From the NCBI GenBank assembly GCA_963921825.1, contig OY997596.1, positions 32,789,932 through 32,853,931 on the forward strand: a stretch of DNA of 64,000 nt. The letters are read 5' to 3'. The stretch comes from Erodium maritimum. Lineage: Eukaryota; Streptophyta; Magnoliopsida; Geraniales; Geraniaceae. The position numbers and the translations under genes are program-made. Every line of letters begins with the position of its first letter. The first letter of the stretch is position 1. The notes beneath the pieces were generated by a model. That model ran no database searches and was not told the origin of the DNA. It saw only the letters and a program-made list of their open reading frames with translations. Below, piece by piece: positions 22,382 to 35,160 of this stretch.

Positions 22382-23471
22382 ATGGAGTCCAAGAAGATAA
22401 GGATGAAGAGGCTTAGGCAAAAGTACAAGGCACAGAGTGATCAACTGAAATATCGCTCGATAGCAGATCTTCACAAGCTCGCTTATGATGAGAATCATCC
22501 ACCTAAAACCGAAGGTCCTCCTCTTCGGTCATAAGAAACTATTGTTGTTGCCGAGTCTGCCGTTATTAAGGAAGGTACTCCAGATTCTCCTACTGAAAAG
22601 CTTGTTGATATTGTTGCTAGTAGAGAACTTGTTACTCCCTAAAAAGATGAATAGTCTTGTTATTGATGTTACTCCTGCAACTACAATGTCTGAAAAACCC
22701 TTGCATATAAAGAAAATGAGAAAGTCTAAGGCTAAAAAGTAGATAATGAACCAGTGTCTGAAACTCTTAAGAATATTGAGTCTGAAGATAGAAAGAAAGA
22801 TGATTATGCTTCCTTTGATATAAAAGAAGTTGTGAAACCATTGGAAAAAGAAATTGAAAGCTCTAAGGTTGAGTCGGTAGAAAGGGGATCTAGTTATAAT
22901 GTTGAAACTACTGAAAAGGAAGAAGATACTCATGATGTCAAGTTAGATGTCCATGAGGATGTCCACATAGAACATGTTAATGTAGAGGTTAACCCAGTAG
23001 ACTCTAATCATGTCCAAGAGTAGAAGAAAAAGAAAAGGAGGGTCAAGAGTATTGCTTCTATCCAAAAGAGAGAGTCCAAAAGACTCCGGTTTCAAGGAAC
23101 TGGTGAAGAAGATGACTTAGCTACTCCCTTGAGTAGTTTAAAAAGAAAGACATCAAACAAAAGAGCCTCTAGTGCCTTAGCTCCTAGGAAGACTATCAAG
23201 CCTGTCATTCACTTGGTTGATGAAACATCTTCTAATGAAGAGGTTGTTGATGAAAATGTGTCATCGCGCATGTGCAAGGGAAAGAAATTTGTTTTTGTAA
23301 AGAGACCTCAAGAAATAACTACCCAGAAGTAGGACTATGCTCTCAGAGATACATTTATCCAGAAAGAGAGATATCTGAAGATGTCAAGGGTTTGGAACAT
23401 GTCTTCAAATATTCTCATTTAATAAAGTTGTCAAGGATATTGGTCCCTTCTACCCACATCTAGTAAGAGAG
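22382..23471 (+). pseudogene. Env-like third ORF of the SIRE-like element, 5' part, decayed
   Basis: Begins MESKKIRMKRLRQKYKAQ and runs as Lys/Glu/Val-rich, probably coiled-coil sequence in one main frame (22382-22534, 22754-23023, 23129-23332), broken by stops and a temporary shift near 22650-22742. Near the end, in another frame, VVKDIGPFYPHLVRE (23427-23471) resembles a conserved block in the third frame of plant SIRE-type elements, often annotated as a putative plant transposon protein. It is cut by the gypsy LTR at 23472. I see no signal peptide or transmembrane segment in what remains, so an envelope role is only inferred from position. Confidence 0.65.
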
Positions 23472-24001
23472 TGTCACGCCCCGAATTCAGTAGGACCGAA
23501 CCCGGAACGCGAACGGTGAAACAATAAAACAATTTTCAAACATTTTAATAACCGCTTAAAATCACCACTTTGAGTTAAACAAAATAATATTTTACAACTT
23601 GAAAACACGTCCAAAACAAGCGGACAAAAACCAAAGCGTACGTCGCTAAACTCCCAAAAACCCGGACTCCCGCTCCCAGCTCTTCAAGCTTCGAGAGTTC
23701 CCCTAGTCCGTCTCGCGACCAGTACCTGTAGGAAAAGCAGCTAGGGGTGAGTGTTCGCTCACCACCACGGATACCAGACTGACTACGGCATACTAGCAGA
23801 AATGCCGGAAACACCAACAACAAACAAAACACCGGCGAATACTATCCCCATACTCAAATAACCCGACTATCACACGAAAACTGTTACTTTCCCCAACCAT
23901 CTAAACACCCGTACCAGTAGTGTAGACCCAACACCGTAATGACGACCTCAAATAACACAACAACATAGAAGTGATCAAAGTCACGCAAATCACAACCACA
24001 A

Positions 24002-24360
24002 GCCTCGGCACTTTACTGATCACGCGTCGGAAGGTGCTACACACCTGACGGTGACCACAGCCCTCTGCTCTCTACGGACCGGGCACCGGAGGGTACGACA
24101 CACCCCTCGGGCATAAATCCAGCCTCAACACTTTACCAATCACGCACCGGAAGGTGCGACACACCTACGGGGACCACAACCCTCTGCTCTTTACCGACCA
24201 CGCATTGGAGGGTACGACACACCCCTCGGGCACAGCTCTAATCTCAGCACTTTACCGATCACGCGCCGGAAGGTACGACGCACCTGACGGGAACCACAGC
24301 CCTCGACACTTTACCGACCGCGCGGCGGAGGGTACGACACACCCATCGGGCATAGCTCAA
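24002..24360 (-). repeat. Tandem array, three units of about 120 bp
   Basis: Units begin near 24002, 24122 and 24241. Each consists of two related halves: ctttaccgatcacgcgccgg followed by aaggtgcgac, then a gaccgcgcaccggagggtacga-like half followed by cacacccctcgggca. Such an array is not seen in the other LTR copies in the window. Confidence 0.85.
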
Positions 24361-26289
24361 CATTCATCACCAGAAAAATCACAGTCACAACCAAATAACA
24401 CACAATACCCCGCAAATAGAAAGAAAATACGACAACACGACTAACTACCACTCGACAAGTCAGTCAACCAATACGGGTTCAACTCCCCACAGGCACTCAT
24501 GGCCACCCACAAACACAAACAATTCAATCAACCTACGGGCACAACCAAATAACACTAAGTGTCGCATGTATTTCTATTGTTCGTACCTGTAAGAACCGCT
24601 CCCGGTCAACGCTAGTCAAATCGGCGAAAAACAGGAAAATTTAAAAAATTTGGACAGACACCCAAGTGAACCTAAATTTGACCCCGAGGGTCATATCGGA
24701 CTTAAGTTCACCCCGATATAGACCAAAGTGAGTTCTGGGGGACTCAGGGCAACTTTTTGACCAATTTGGGAAAGGTTGACTTTTTGTTGGAAAAGTCAAC
24801 CGAGCGACGTTTTGGTCCGTTCGAGGTCCGTTTTGGATCCAAAAAGCTTAGTCGTCGTTATAGCGGTCTTAGTTGAGCAGTTTCCTTGTAGCCCGTGAAG
24901 TTTCATAATTTCTTGGAAAATGGGCCCGTTCAGGGCCCGAAACGACCGAATTTCGTGAATCTGACTGAAAAATATCTAGAAGATATTTTCCAAAAGGGGT
25001 GGGACCCACTTGCCACATGTCACACAAGTGGTGGTGTTAGGTTTTTTTGACAAAACAAAGGAAGACTACACCTAGGAGGGTTCGGCCACACTTAGAGAAA
25101 AAAGAAAAAAAAAGAGAAAAGAAGAGAGAGAAGGAGAGAAAAAGAGAAGGAAAGGTTAGGGTTTTGCAATTTCCCGACGATCCAACCGGTGGATCGTCTC
25201 AACGATCGAAGAATCGAACTCCCGTCATCATTCTTTATGGTGAGCACCTAATCGATTTTCGTTTTGGTACGTTTAAAAGTTAGGTTTTGTGCTTAAACGG
25301 GTTAAATATGGATGAGTCGAGGTGTAGGGTTCATTGGGAACGTTTTGGAGCGAAAAGGATCGGTTTCCGGTGACCGGAGGCTCGGGGGAGCTCCGGCCAC
25401 CGTGGGTGGTGGCTGGCCGGAACTGTATGGTGGCTGGCCGGAGCTAGGACCGGCCACCACTATAGTGAACCGGCCCAGCCACCCACGGGTCTTGATGACC
25501 GGGTGGGGCCCACGTATTCGGGTCTCGGGTTTTCGTGTTCAGGTGGTTTAGGACGATCCCCAAGTCGTTAATCCACACCCGGAACGAATTTTGGAATTAA
25601 ATTGTAAAAGTTGGAAATGACGGGTTTAGAAACTTTAAACGCGAATTAAATTGCTCGGAAGTTGGAAATTGATTCCGTCGATTGCGTTGGTACCCTTGAA
25701 TTATTCTAAGATAGTAGAAACGAAAACGGAAATTTTCGGAGCCCCGGAAGGGCGTTTTCCAATCCCGGGCAGATTCGCAAAGCCGGGCGAATCGGGCTTT
25801 TCCTGGCCCATTATTGACAATGTCGAGTAATTGGGAAGTTTGGGAGCGATCGACATTGTCGGGGTTGAGTTTGGGCGTCAAATTCATTAAAATTCAGCTT
25901 TGTCTGCAAACTTAAAAAGTGTTTTAATTGTGATCTTGTTAGATCGTGCCGAGGACCACGGCAAGGGAAAGCTAGGCGAGTGATCGCGAGCACGCCGGAG
26001 CTTGGGCGTGGAATTTTGTGAAAGCGTTATGAGGTAGGGAAAAGTAGCCGGATCTCGGCCCTGATTAGGGAAAGTTAACAGTAGAAATGCATGTGACACT
26101 TGGGTGTCGTGGGATAGGTAAGTTTATCGAATGATAGAAAGGCAGGCGACACCGGGTGGTGTCGTATGATACGTGAACGTATCGAACAATAGAAATGCAT
26201 GTGACACTTAGTAGTGTCGTAGGATAAGTGAGCTTATCGAACATTAGAAATACTGGAGGCATTTGGTTGTGCCCGGAGGTTGATTGAAT

Positions 26290-26845
26290 TATTTGTGTGT
26301 CTTGGGTGGCCATGAGTGCCCGTGGGGAGTTGAACCCGTATTTTTACTGTTTGTGTGTCGTGGGAGGTCAGGTGTGCCTTTGGTGTGTTGAACCCGTATT
26401 TTACTGTTGTGTGTCGTGGGTGGCCGTTAGTGCCTTTGGGGTGTTGACCCGTGTATCACTGTTGGTGTGTCGAGGGTGGCCATGAGTGCCTTTGGGGTGT
26501 TGACCGGTGTATCACTGTTGGTGTGTCGAGGGTGGCCATGAGTGCCTTTGGGGTGTTGACCGGAGTATCATTATTGGTGTGTCGAGGGTGGCCATGAGTG
26601 CCTTTGGGGTGTTGACCCGTGTATCACTGTTGGTGTGTCGAGGGTGGCCATGAGTGCCTTTGGGGTGTTGACCCGTGTATCACTGTTGGTGTGTCGAGGG
26701 TGGCCATGAGTGCCTTTGGGGTGTTGACCCGTGTATCACTGTTGGTGTGTCGTGGGTGGCCATGAGTGCATCTGGGGTGTTGACCCGTGTATTACTGTTG
26801 GTGTGTCGTGGGTGGCCATGAGTACCTTTGGGGTGTTAAACCTGT
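26290..26845 (+). repeat. 54-bp minisatellite in the gypsy LTR
   Basis: About ten units of gtgtcgagggtggccatgag followed by tgcctttggggtgttgaccc and gtgtatcactgttg. Central units are almost identical, edge units diverged, as expected of unequal exchange or slippage. Confidence 0.92.
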
Positions 26846-27146
26846 GTTGTCGCTTGTTGTTGAACTTTGGTTGTGATTGTGGTTGCCTGAGGTTGGGGGC
26901 CCGCCTGAAAATAAAGGGGTCATGTGGTCGCGCGCGTGGGGGTTGGCTAGCTTTTTGACAGAGATCGGTAAAGTTGTGCGTTCTTCGGCGATGGAGCACT
27001 GCTCCCCTTCCGACTAGCTATCGGAGAAGTATTGCGGAATATATCGCTAACAGGTCGACCGCCTGGCCCGACAGGGATCGGGGAAAGGTGCGTGGGGCAG
27101 GCTCGAGCCCAGCCGGTTAGCAACCGGCACTAAGCAACTGGAGTGC

Positions 27147-27232
27147 GATCCTTTGTGATCTTGTTTGCTGTGTGCGATCCTTTGTGATCTTTTTGTCGTG
27201 TGCGATCCTTTGTGATCTTGGGTGTTGCGTGG
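27147..27232 (+). repeat. Short tandem repeat, three units of about 30 bp
   Basis: tgcgatcctttgtgatctt repeats at about 27147, 27174 and 27202. Two units recur in the related LTRs near 35475 and 42742. Confidence 0.85.
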
Positions 27233-29221
27233 TCTTTATTGGCGTTTTGGGTTGAGGTCGTAACCGTTTTTTCGGGTCTACATTACGTGTCCGGGTGTTG
27301 AGTAAGTTGGGAAAGTAACAGGTCGTGTGTCAGTCAGGTTACTTAAGTTTGGGGATAGTAGTCCCCGGTGTTTGGGTTGTTGTTGGTGTTACTGGCATTT
27401 TCTGCTAGTATGTCGTAGTTAGTCTGGTATCCGTGGTGGTGAGTGAACGCTCACCCCTAGCTGCTTTTCCTACAGGTACTGGTCGAGAGGCGGACTAGGG
27501 GAGCTCTCGAAGCTTGAAGAGCAGGGAGCGGAAGTCCGGGTTTTTGGGAGTTTTAGCAACGTACGCTTTGGGTTTTTGTCCGCTTGATTTGGACGTATTT
27601 TTAAGTTGTAAAATATTGTTTTTGATTAACTCATAGTGGAAATTTAAGCAGTTTATTAAAATATTTGAAAATGGTTTATCTGTTTCACCGTTCGCGTTCC
27701 GGGTTCGATTCTACCGAATTCGGGGCGTGACAGATACGTTCACTAATCCTACGACACCAATAGGTGTCACATGTATTTCTAATGTTCGTTACGTTCACTG
27801 ACCCTACGACACTCAAGTGTCACATGCATTTCTACTGTTAACTTTCCCTAGTCAGGGCCGAGATCCGGCTACTTTTCCTTACCTCGTAACGATTTCCCAA
27901 AAGTCCACGCCCAAGCTCCGGCGTGCTCGCGATCACTCGCCTAGCCTCCCATTTTCGCGGTCGGCGGCACGATCTAACATGAACACAATTAAAACACTTT
28001 TTAAGTTCGCAGGCAAAGCTCAATTTTAAAGAATTAGACGCCCAATCGAAACCCTGGTAATGCCGATCACTCCCAAACTTCCCAATTACTCGACATTGTC
28101 AACAATGGGCCCGGAAAGGCCCGATTCGCCCGGCTCGGCGAATCTGCCCGGGATTGGAAAACGCCCTTCTGGGGCTCCGAAAATTCTCGTTTTCGTTTCT
28201 ACGATCTTAGAATAATTCAAGGGTTCCAATGCAATCGACGGAATCAATTTCCGACTTCCGAGCGATTTAATTCGCGTTTAAAGTTTCTAAACCCGAAATT
28301 TCCAACTTTCACAATTTAATCCCATAATTCGTTCCGGGTGTGAATTAGCGATTCAGGGATCGTCCAAAACCACCCAAACACGAAAAACCCGAGGCCCGGG
28401 CAAGTGGGCCCCACACGGTCACAATGGAAAATTTTCCTTTTCGCCCCAAAACGTTCGTCTTTAAACCCAAACCTCAACCATTCGTCTTTAAACCAATTCT
28501 AACCAAAACCCAACCTTAAACAAACCGTTTAAACTCAAACCCTAAAATTCAAACGTATCAAAACGAGAAAAGAATGGGTTCTCACCGTAGAGAATGACGA
28601 GGGGAGTTCGAATCCGCAGTCGTTGAGACGATTCGTCGGTCGGATCGTCGGGAAATCGTCAAAAACCTTCACTTTCTTTTCCCTTTTCTCCTTCCTCCTT
28701 CTCTCTTCTTTTTCTCTTTTTTTTCTCCTTTTTTTTGTAAATTGCCGAACACACACCTTGTCTTCCTTTTGTTTTGTTTAAAAATAACAACTACCACCAC
28801 TTGTGTGACAAGTGGCAAGTGGGTCCCACCTCTTCAAAATATCTTTATAGATATTTTTCTGTCAGATTCGCGAAATTCGGCCGTCTCGGGCCCCGAACGG
28901 GCCCATTTTCCAAGAAATTACAAAATTTCACGTGCTACAAGGAAACGGCCCAACTAAGACCGTTGTAATGACGGCTAAGCTTTTTGGATCCAAAACGGGC
29001 CTCAAACGGACCAAAACGTCGCTCGGTTGACTTTTTCGGCAAAAAGTAAACCATTCCCAAATTGGTCAAAAAGTTGCCCTGAGTCCCCCAGAACTCACTT
29101 TGGTCGATATCGGGGTCAACTTAAGTCCGATATGACCCTCGGGGTCAAATTTAGGTTCATTTATGTGTCTGTCCAATAATTTTAAATTTTCCTATTTTTC
29201 CGCCGATTTGACCAGCGTTGA

Positions 29222-29770
29222 GCCAGAAGCCTCCTCCACTTAATCTGATCCTTTATGAAGTTATGTGTCTCTATCCCCCACTATTAGTTGAACATAGTTT
29301 AATGGTTAAGTGTATTGGAACACCTTTTTTTCTCGGGCATGTCCGAGCTGATCTCTTGATGTACTAACTACTCTGCTAGATTTTACTCTGCTACATTGTA
29401 CTCTCCACAATGTGGTTATGTTTGTAATGATAATGTCAACTTAGGTACGCTGTTTTGTTACTGTTGATTTTCCCCTTTGCTAGAATTACTTGATGCAACT
29501 TAAATAGTTGTGCATGCATATTAGAAGTATTTATGTTGAAGAACATCTTCTTTGAGATCTGGTAAGAAGAAGCATGCCTAGCTATTTGAAGATATTTGGG
29601 AAAACATGTCTAATAAGTTTATATGATTTCAAAGAAGAAGAAAATGTCAATAGTTGAAGAAGAAATTGTTTGTTAATCAAGGCATGCTAGGAGAAGTAAT
29701 AGTCTCTATGTTTATGTCATTCTGAACATTGCTGAAGTGTTTGTCTATAAAAATAGCCAAAAGCGGAGAT
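29222..29770 (+). other. 3' non-coding end of the SIRE-like element
   Basis: Resumes SIRE sequence after the gypsy LTR. No frame is conserved. It ends in a purine-rich aaaagcggagat (29759-29770) next to the LTR start tgttgttac, which fits the SIRE-type polypurine tract. Confidence 0.6.
29759..29770 (+). other. Polypurine tract of the SIRE-like element
   Basis: aaaagcggagat immediately before the TG of the 3' LTR at 29771. Confidence 0.6.
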
Positions 29771-31849
29771 TGTTGTTACATCTAGGTTGATCATGTTTGT
29801 GTCAAGTAAGATGTTATCCGAAATGTCATTTGACATCCTGTGTGTGCCAGTTAGAAAAGATGTCATCCAAGATATCAACAGACAGCTTGTGCGTATCTGG
29901 TGTTATATATTTTTTTCCTAGTTAGAAGATACTTCTCTAATAGATATTTGCTCTTTTAAGAAAAGTCTCTAACATAAGGAAAGTAAGATATTTTCCCTGA
30001 TCCTGACTTTCTAAGTTGAGGAAACCCTAGGAGTCATGATACAAGGGTTATTCGAGCTATAAATGTAATAACCACTCCCAGTCAACGACAGTCAAATCTG
30101 CGAAAAACAGGAAAATTTAAAAAATTTAAGCAGACACTTGATTAAACCTAAGATTGACCCCGAGGGTCATACCGGACTTAAGTTGACCCCGTTATCGACC
30201 AAGGTGAGTTCTGGGGGACTCAGGGCAACTTTCTGATCAGTTTAGGAAATGTTGACTTTTCGCTGGAAAAGTCAACCGAGCGACGTTTTGGTCCATTCGA
30301 GGACCGTTTTGGATCCAAAAAGCTTAGCCGTCATCGCAGCGGTCTTAGTTGAGCCGTTTCCTTGTAGCCCGTCAAGTTTCGTAATTTCTTGGGAAAAGTG
30401 CTCGTTCGGGGCCCGAAACGTCCGAATTTCACGAATCTGATTGGAAAATATCTAGTAGTTATTTCCCAAAAAGGTGTGGGACCCACCTTGCCACTTGTCA
30501 AACAAGTGGTGGTGTTAGGTTTTTGGGGAAAAACAAGACTACACCTACAGGGGGGTTCGGCTATATGTGAGAAAAGGGGTTTTTTTTGAAAAGTTAGTGT
30601 TTTTAGAAAGAGAAATAGGAGAGAAGGAAGAAGAGAGAAAAGAGAAGGCTTGGCTAGGGTTTGTCACTATTCACGAGCATCGAGCCATGGGTTTGTCTCA
30701 ACGATAGTAGATTCGAGCTCACATCGTCTTCCTCTACGGTAAGCACCTAATCGATCTTCGTTTTGGTTAAGTTCAAAAGTTAGGGTTTGGTTAAAATGAG
30801 TGGTTTATGGTGGAAATGAGGTGTGGGGTTTGTTGGAGACGTTTTGGAGGGAGGAGGCACGTTTTCCGGTGACTGGGAGCTCGGGAGGAGCTCCGGCCAC
30901 CATGTAGGGTGGCCGGCCACCATGTGAGGTGGCTGGCCGGAGCTAGGGCCGGCCACCACCATGGTGGGTCGGGCCCAAAAGGCCCTAGCAACCCACGGCC
31001 ATGGCTGGCCGGGTGGGGCCCACTTGCTCGGGTGCTCGGGTTTTAGGTTCGGGTCGTTTAGAACGTTCCCCGGACCATTTATCCACAACCGGATCGAAAT
31101 TTGGAATTAAATTGGAAAAGTTGTAATTAACGGGTTTTAGAAACTTGAAACCTAGATTAAATGACTCGGAAGTCGGAATTTGATTCCGTCGAGTGCCTAG
31201 GAACCTTTGAATTATTCTAAGACTGTAGGAACGAAAACGGGAATTTTCGGAGCCCCGGAAGGGCGTTTCCAAAACCCGGGCAGATTCGCCACGTCGGGCG
31301 AATCGGGCCTTTCTGGGTCCAATATCGAAAATGTCGAGTAATTGGGGAGTTTGTGAGTGATCGATATTGTCGGGGTTACTTTTGGGCGTCAGGTTTATTA
31401 AAATTCAGCATTATTCCTGCAAGCGTAAAAGCGTTTAAAATTGTGTTCTTTTAGATCGTGCTGCAGACCGAGGGAAAGGAAAGCTAGGCGAGTGACTGAG
31501 AACACGCCAGAGCTTGTTGGTTAACTTTTGGAGAACATATACGAGGTAGGTAAAAGTAGCCGGATATCGGCCCTGACTAGGGAAAGTTAACAGTAGAATT
31601 GCATGTGACACTTTGGTGTCGTGGGTTAAGTAGGTTATCGAATATTAGAAATGCATGTGACACTTGGGGTGTCGTGGGTTAAGTAGGTTATCGAAGATTG
31701 GAAATGCATGTGACACTTAGTAGTGTCGTAGGAGCATATAACTTATCGATATTAGGATTACTGGAGGCATATGACCATGCCCGGAGGTTGATTGTTAAAC
31801 TGTTGATATTAGGACTGCTGGAGGCATTGGTTATGCCCAGAGGTTGATT

Positions 31850-32515
31850 GTGTGGTTGTGTCTTGGGTGGCCATGAGAGCCCGTATTATTGTTGTGTCTT
31901 GGGTGGCCATGAGTGCCCGTTGGGTTGTTGAACCCGTGTTACTTTATTGTTTGTGTCTTGGGTGTCCATGAGTGCCCGTTGGGTTGTTGAACCCGTGTTA
32001 CTTTAGTGTTGGTGTCTTGGGAGGCCATGAGTGCCCGTTGGGTTGTTGAACCCGTGTTACTTTATTGTTGGTGTCTTGGGTGGCCGTGAGTGCCGTTGGG
32101 TTGTTGAACCCGTGTTACTTTATTGTTGGTGTCTTGGGTGGCCGTGAGTGTCGTGGGGTTGTTGAGCCCGTGTTTTACTGTTGGTGTCTTGTGTGGCCGT
32201 GAGTGCCCGTGGGGTTGTTGAGCCCGTGTTTTGCTGTTGGTGTCTTGGGTGACCATGAGTGCCCGTGGGGTTGTTGAGCCCGTGAGTTATTGTTTGGTGT
32301 ATCTTGGGAGGCCGTGAGTGCCCGTGGGGTTGTTGAGCCCGTGAGTTACTGTTGGTGTGTCTTGGGAGGCCGTGAGTGCCCGTGGGGTTGTTGAGCCCGT
32401 GAGTTACTGGTGGTGTGTCTTGGGAGGCCGTGAGTGCCTATGGGGTTGTTGAGTCCGTGTTTTGCTGTTGGTGTCTTGTGTGGCCATGAGTGCATGTGGA
32501 GTGTTGAACCTGTGT
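31850..32515 (+). repeat. Minisatellite of about 57-59 bp in the gypsy solo LTR
   Basis: About eleven units of gtgtcttgggtggccatgag followed by tgcccgttgggttgttgaac and ccgtgttactttattgttg, with later units drifting to ccgtgagttactgttg. Confidence 0.9.
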
Positions 32516-32545
32516 TGTTGTTGTTTGTTGAACTTGCTTGTGATT

Positions 32546-32718
32546 GTGGTTACCTGAGTGAGAGAGGTTACCGAGACAGGTCGACCGCCTGGCCCGACTT
32601 TGTGTCGGGGAAGCGCGTGAGTGAGAGAGGTTACTAAGACAGGTCGACCGCCTGGCCTGAGTGGTTCGGCAAATCGCGTGAGTGAGAGAGGTTACTGAGA
32701 CAGGTCGACCGCCTGGCC
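32546..32718 (+). repeat. About 60-bp tandem repeat (cgaccgcctggcc units), insertion target
   Basis: Units gtgagagaggttactgagac followed by aggtcgaccgcctggcc repeat three times, and the array continues at 42631-42735 across the nested element. The TSD tggcc (32714-32718) is part of the unit. Similar arrays lie at 35196-35460 and 41816-42075. Confidence 0.88.
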
Positions 32719-34549
32719 TGTAATAACCACTCCCGGTCAACGATAGTCAAACTTGCGAAAAACAGGAAAATTTAAAAATTTTAAGACGGACACTTAATTG
32801 AACCTAGAATGACCCAAAGTGTCATACCGGACTTAAGTTGACCCCGATATTGACCAAAGTGAGTTCCGGGGGACTCAGGGCAACTTTCTGATCAATTTGG
32901 GAAATGTTGACTTTTCGCTGGAAAAGTCAACCGAGCGACGTTTTGGTCCATTCGAGGACCGTTTTGGATCCAAAAAGCTTATTCGTCATCGCACCGGTCT
33001 TAGTTGAGCCGTTTCCTTGTAGCCCATCAAGTTTCGTAATTTCTTGGGAAAAGTGCCCGTTCGGGGCCCGAAACGTCCGAATTTCACGAATCTGATTGAA
33101 AAATATCAAGTAGATATTTTCCAAAAGGTGTGGGACCCACCTTGACACATGTCCACTTTCTGGTGGTGTTAGTTTTGGGGGGAAAAGATGAGGGGCATAA
33201 GGTGGCCGGCCATATAGGGTTAAAAGAAGAAAAAAAAAAGGAAATTTGAGTTAGTGTTTTAGAAAGAGAAAGAAGAGAGAAGAAAGGGAGAGAATGAGAA
33301 GAAGGGAAGAGAGAAAGTTAGGGTTGGAGCACTATTCACGTCTTTCCCACCTTTGGATCGTCTCAAGGCAAGGAGCAATCTCGTTCCCCTCGTTCTCCTC
33401 TACGGTATACACCGAACCGATTCTCATTTTGATTGATTTTGGAAGTTAGGTTTTTGTAAAACTATTAGTTTGAGGTGGGTTCTATGTTGGGGTAATTGTT
33501 GGAGACGTTTTAGAGGTGTTTGGAGGTTTGATTGAACGTTTTCCGGCGACCGGGAGCTCGGGAGGAGCTCCGGCCACCTTAGGGGGTGGCCGGCCGGAGC
33601 TAGGGCCGGCCACCACCATGGTGGCCGAGCCTCATTTAAGCCCTAGGGCCCACGGCTAGGTTGGGCCGGGTGGGGCCCACGTGCTCGGGTGCTCGGGTTT
33701 AGTGTTCGGGAGGTTTAAAACGTTCCCCAGACCATTTATCCTTAACCGAATCGAAAATTGGAATTAAATTGGGAAAGTTATATTTAACGGGTTTTAGAAA
33801 CTTGAAACGAAAATTAATTGACTCGGGAGTCGGAATTCGATTCGGTCAAGTACATTGGGACCCTTGAATTATTCTAAGACCGTAGAAACGAAAACGGGAA
33901 TTTTTGGAGCCCCGGAAGGGCATTTACAAAACCCGGGCAGATTCGTCATGTCGGGCGAATCGGGCCTTGACGGGTCCCTTATCGAAAATGTCGAGTAATT
34001 GGGAAGTTTGGGAGTGATCGACATTTTCGGGGTTAAGTTTGGGCATCGAGTTTAATGTTTTTCAGTTTATTCCTGCGGGTTGTTAAGTGCCTTAAATTTG
34101 TGTTCTTTTAAATCGTACCACGGACCGAGGCAAGGGAAAGCTGGGTGAGTGACTGAGATCATCACCGGAGCTCGTTGTTTGGCTTTTGGGAGAACACGCA
34201 CGAGGTAGGGAAAAGTAGCCGGATCCCGGCCCTGACTGGGGAAAGTTAACAGTAGAATTGCATGTGACACCGGGGTGTCGTGGGTTGAATAGGTTTATTT
34301 AAATATTAGAAAAGCATGATACGGGAACGTAGCGAATATGAGAAAAGCATGTGACACTTAGTAGTGTCGTAGGAGCAGAGAACTTAGCGTTATTAGAATT
34401 ACTGGAGGCATATGACCATGCCCGGAGGTTGGTTGTGAACTTATCGATATTAGGAGTACTGGAGGCATATGACCATGCCCGGAGGTTGATTGAGAAACTG
34501 TTGATATTAGGACTGTTTGGGGCTTTGGTTAAGCCGGAGGTTGATTGAT

Positions 34550-35160
34550 CTTTTGGTGTCTTGGGTGGCCTTGAGAGCCCGCGTATTATTATCGAGTTTT
34601 GGGTGGCCTTGAGAGCCCGTATTATTATTGTTGAGTCTTTGGTGGCCATGAGAGCCCGTGTTATTATTCGTGTTTGGGTGGCCATGAGAGCCCGTACTTT
34701 ACTGTTGGTGTTTTAGCTGGCTTACGAGTTAGAGTCTCGGTAAGTTGCGAGCGTGTTTCTTTGTTGAGTTTGGGTGGCCATGAGTGCCCGTAGGGTCGTT
34801 GAACCCGTGTCTTTACCTTTGGTGTTTTGGGTGGCCATGAGTGCCCGTAGGGTTGTTGAACCCGTGTCTTTACTGTTGGTGGTTTGAGTGGCCGTGAGTG
34901 CCCGTGGGGCTGTTGAGTCCGTGAGCTACTGTTGGTGTATCTTGGGAGACCGTGAGTGCCTGTGGGGCTGTTGAGTCTGTGGTTTATCGTTGGTGTGTCT
35001 TGGGAGGCCGTGAGTGCTTGTGGGGCTGTTGAGTCCGTGGTTTATTGTTGGTGTGTCTTGGGAGGCCGTGAGTGCCCGTGGGGTTGTTGAGCCCGTGAGT
35101 TACTGTTGGTGTCTTGGGTGGCCATGAGTGCTTGTGGAGTGCTGAACCTGTGTTGTTGCT
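34550..35160 (+). repeat. Minisatellite in the 5' LTR of the gag-only element
   Basis: Roughly eleven units built on tgggtggccatgagtgcccg with spacers of variable length (about 50-60 bp). More heterogeneous than the array at 26290-26845. Confidence 0.85.

Larger units (their letters stand above)
24588..27732 (+). mobile_element. Gypsy-type solo LTR, plus strand, 3,145 bp
   Basis: It starts tgtaagaaccgctcccggtc and ends attcggggcgtgaca. The right flank is gatac and the left is gtacc after ttc; the intact family sequence at this site reads ttcgatacgttcac, so the TSD was probably gatac with later small changes. It lies inside, and opposite to, the minus-strand LTR of the same family. It carries a GA-rich tract (25087-25160), the 54-bp minisatellite and the conserved hairpin (27440-27457). 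The internal region is absent. Confidence 0.85.
23472..29221 (-). mobile_element. Gypsy-type LTR, minus strand, truncated, interrupted by a plus-strand LTR
   Basis: It starts tgtcacgccccgaattcagt and proceeds like 2409-9397 through 24587. It resumes at 27733 and fades at about 29221 (...accagcgttga), lacking the last roughly 18 bp of the family end. The left flank gagag has no clear right match, consistent with a deletion at that edge. The minisatellite part differs from sister copies and holds a 120-bp array. Removing the nested LTR leaves about 2.6 kb. Confidence 0.8.

Noticed and set aside
22382-23471. Independent host gene for a Lys/Glu-rich protein
   Set aside because: Its position between a copia RNase H relic and a SIRE-type 3' end, and its terminal VVKDIGPFYPHLVRE block, fit the third frame of SIRE elements.
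26290-26845. CRISPR-like regular repeats
   Set aside because: Head-to-tail units without unique spacers, inside an LTR in a plant genome.
23472-29221. TSD for the truncated minus-strand gypsy LTR
   Set aside because: The left flank gagag has only a weak partner (gagcc) near 29220, and the LTR end is missing, so I did not claim one.
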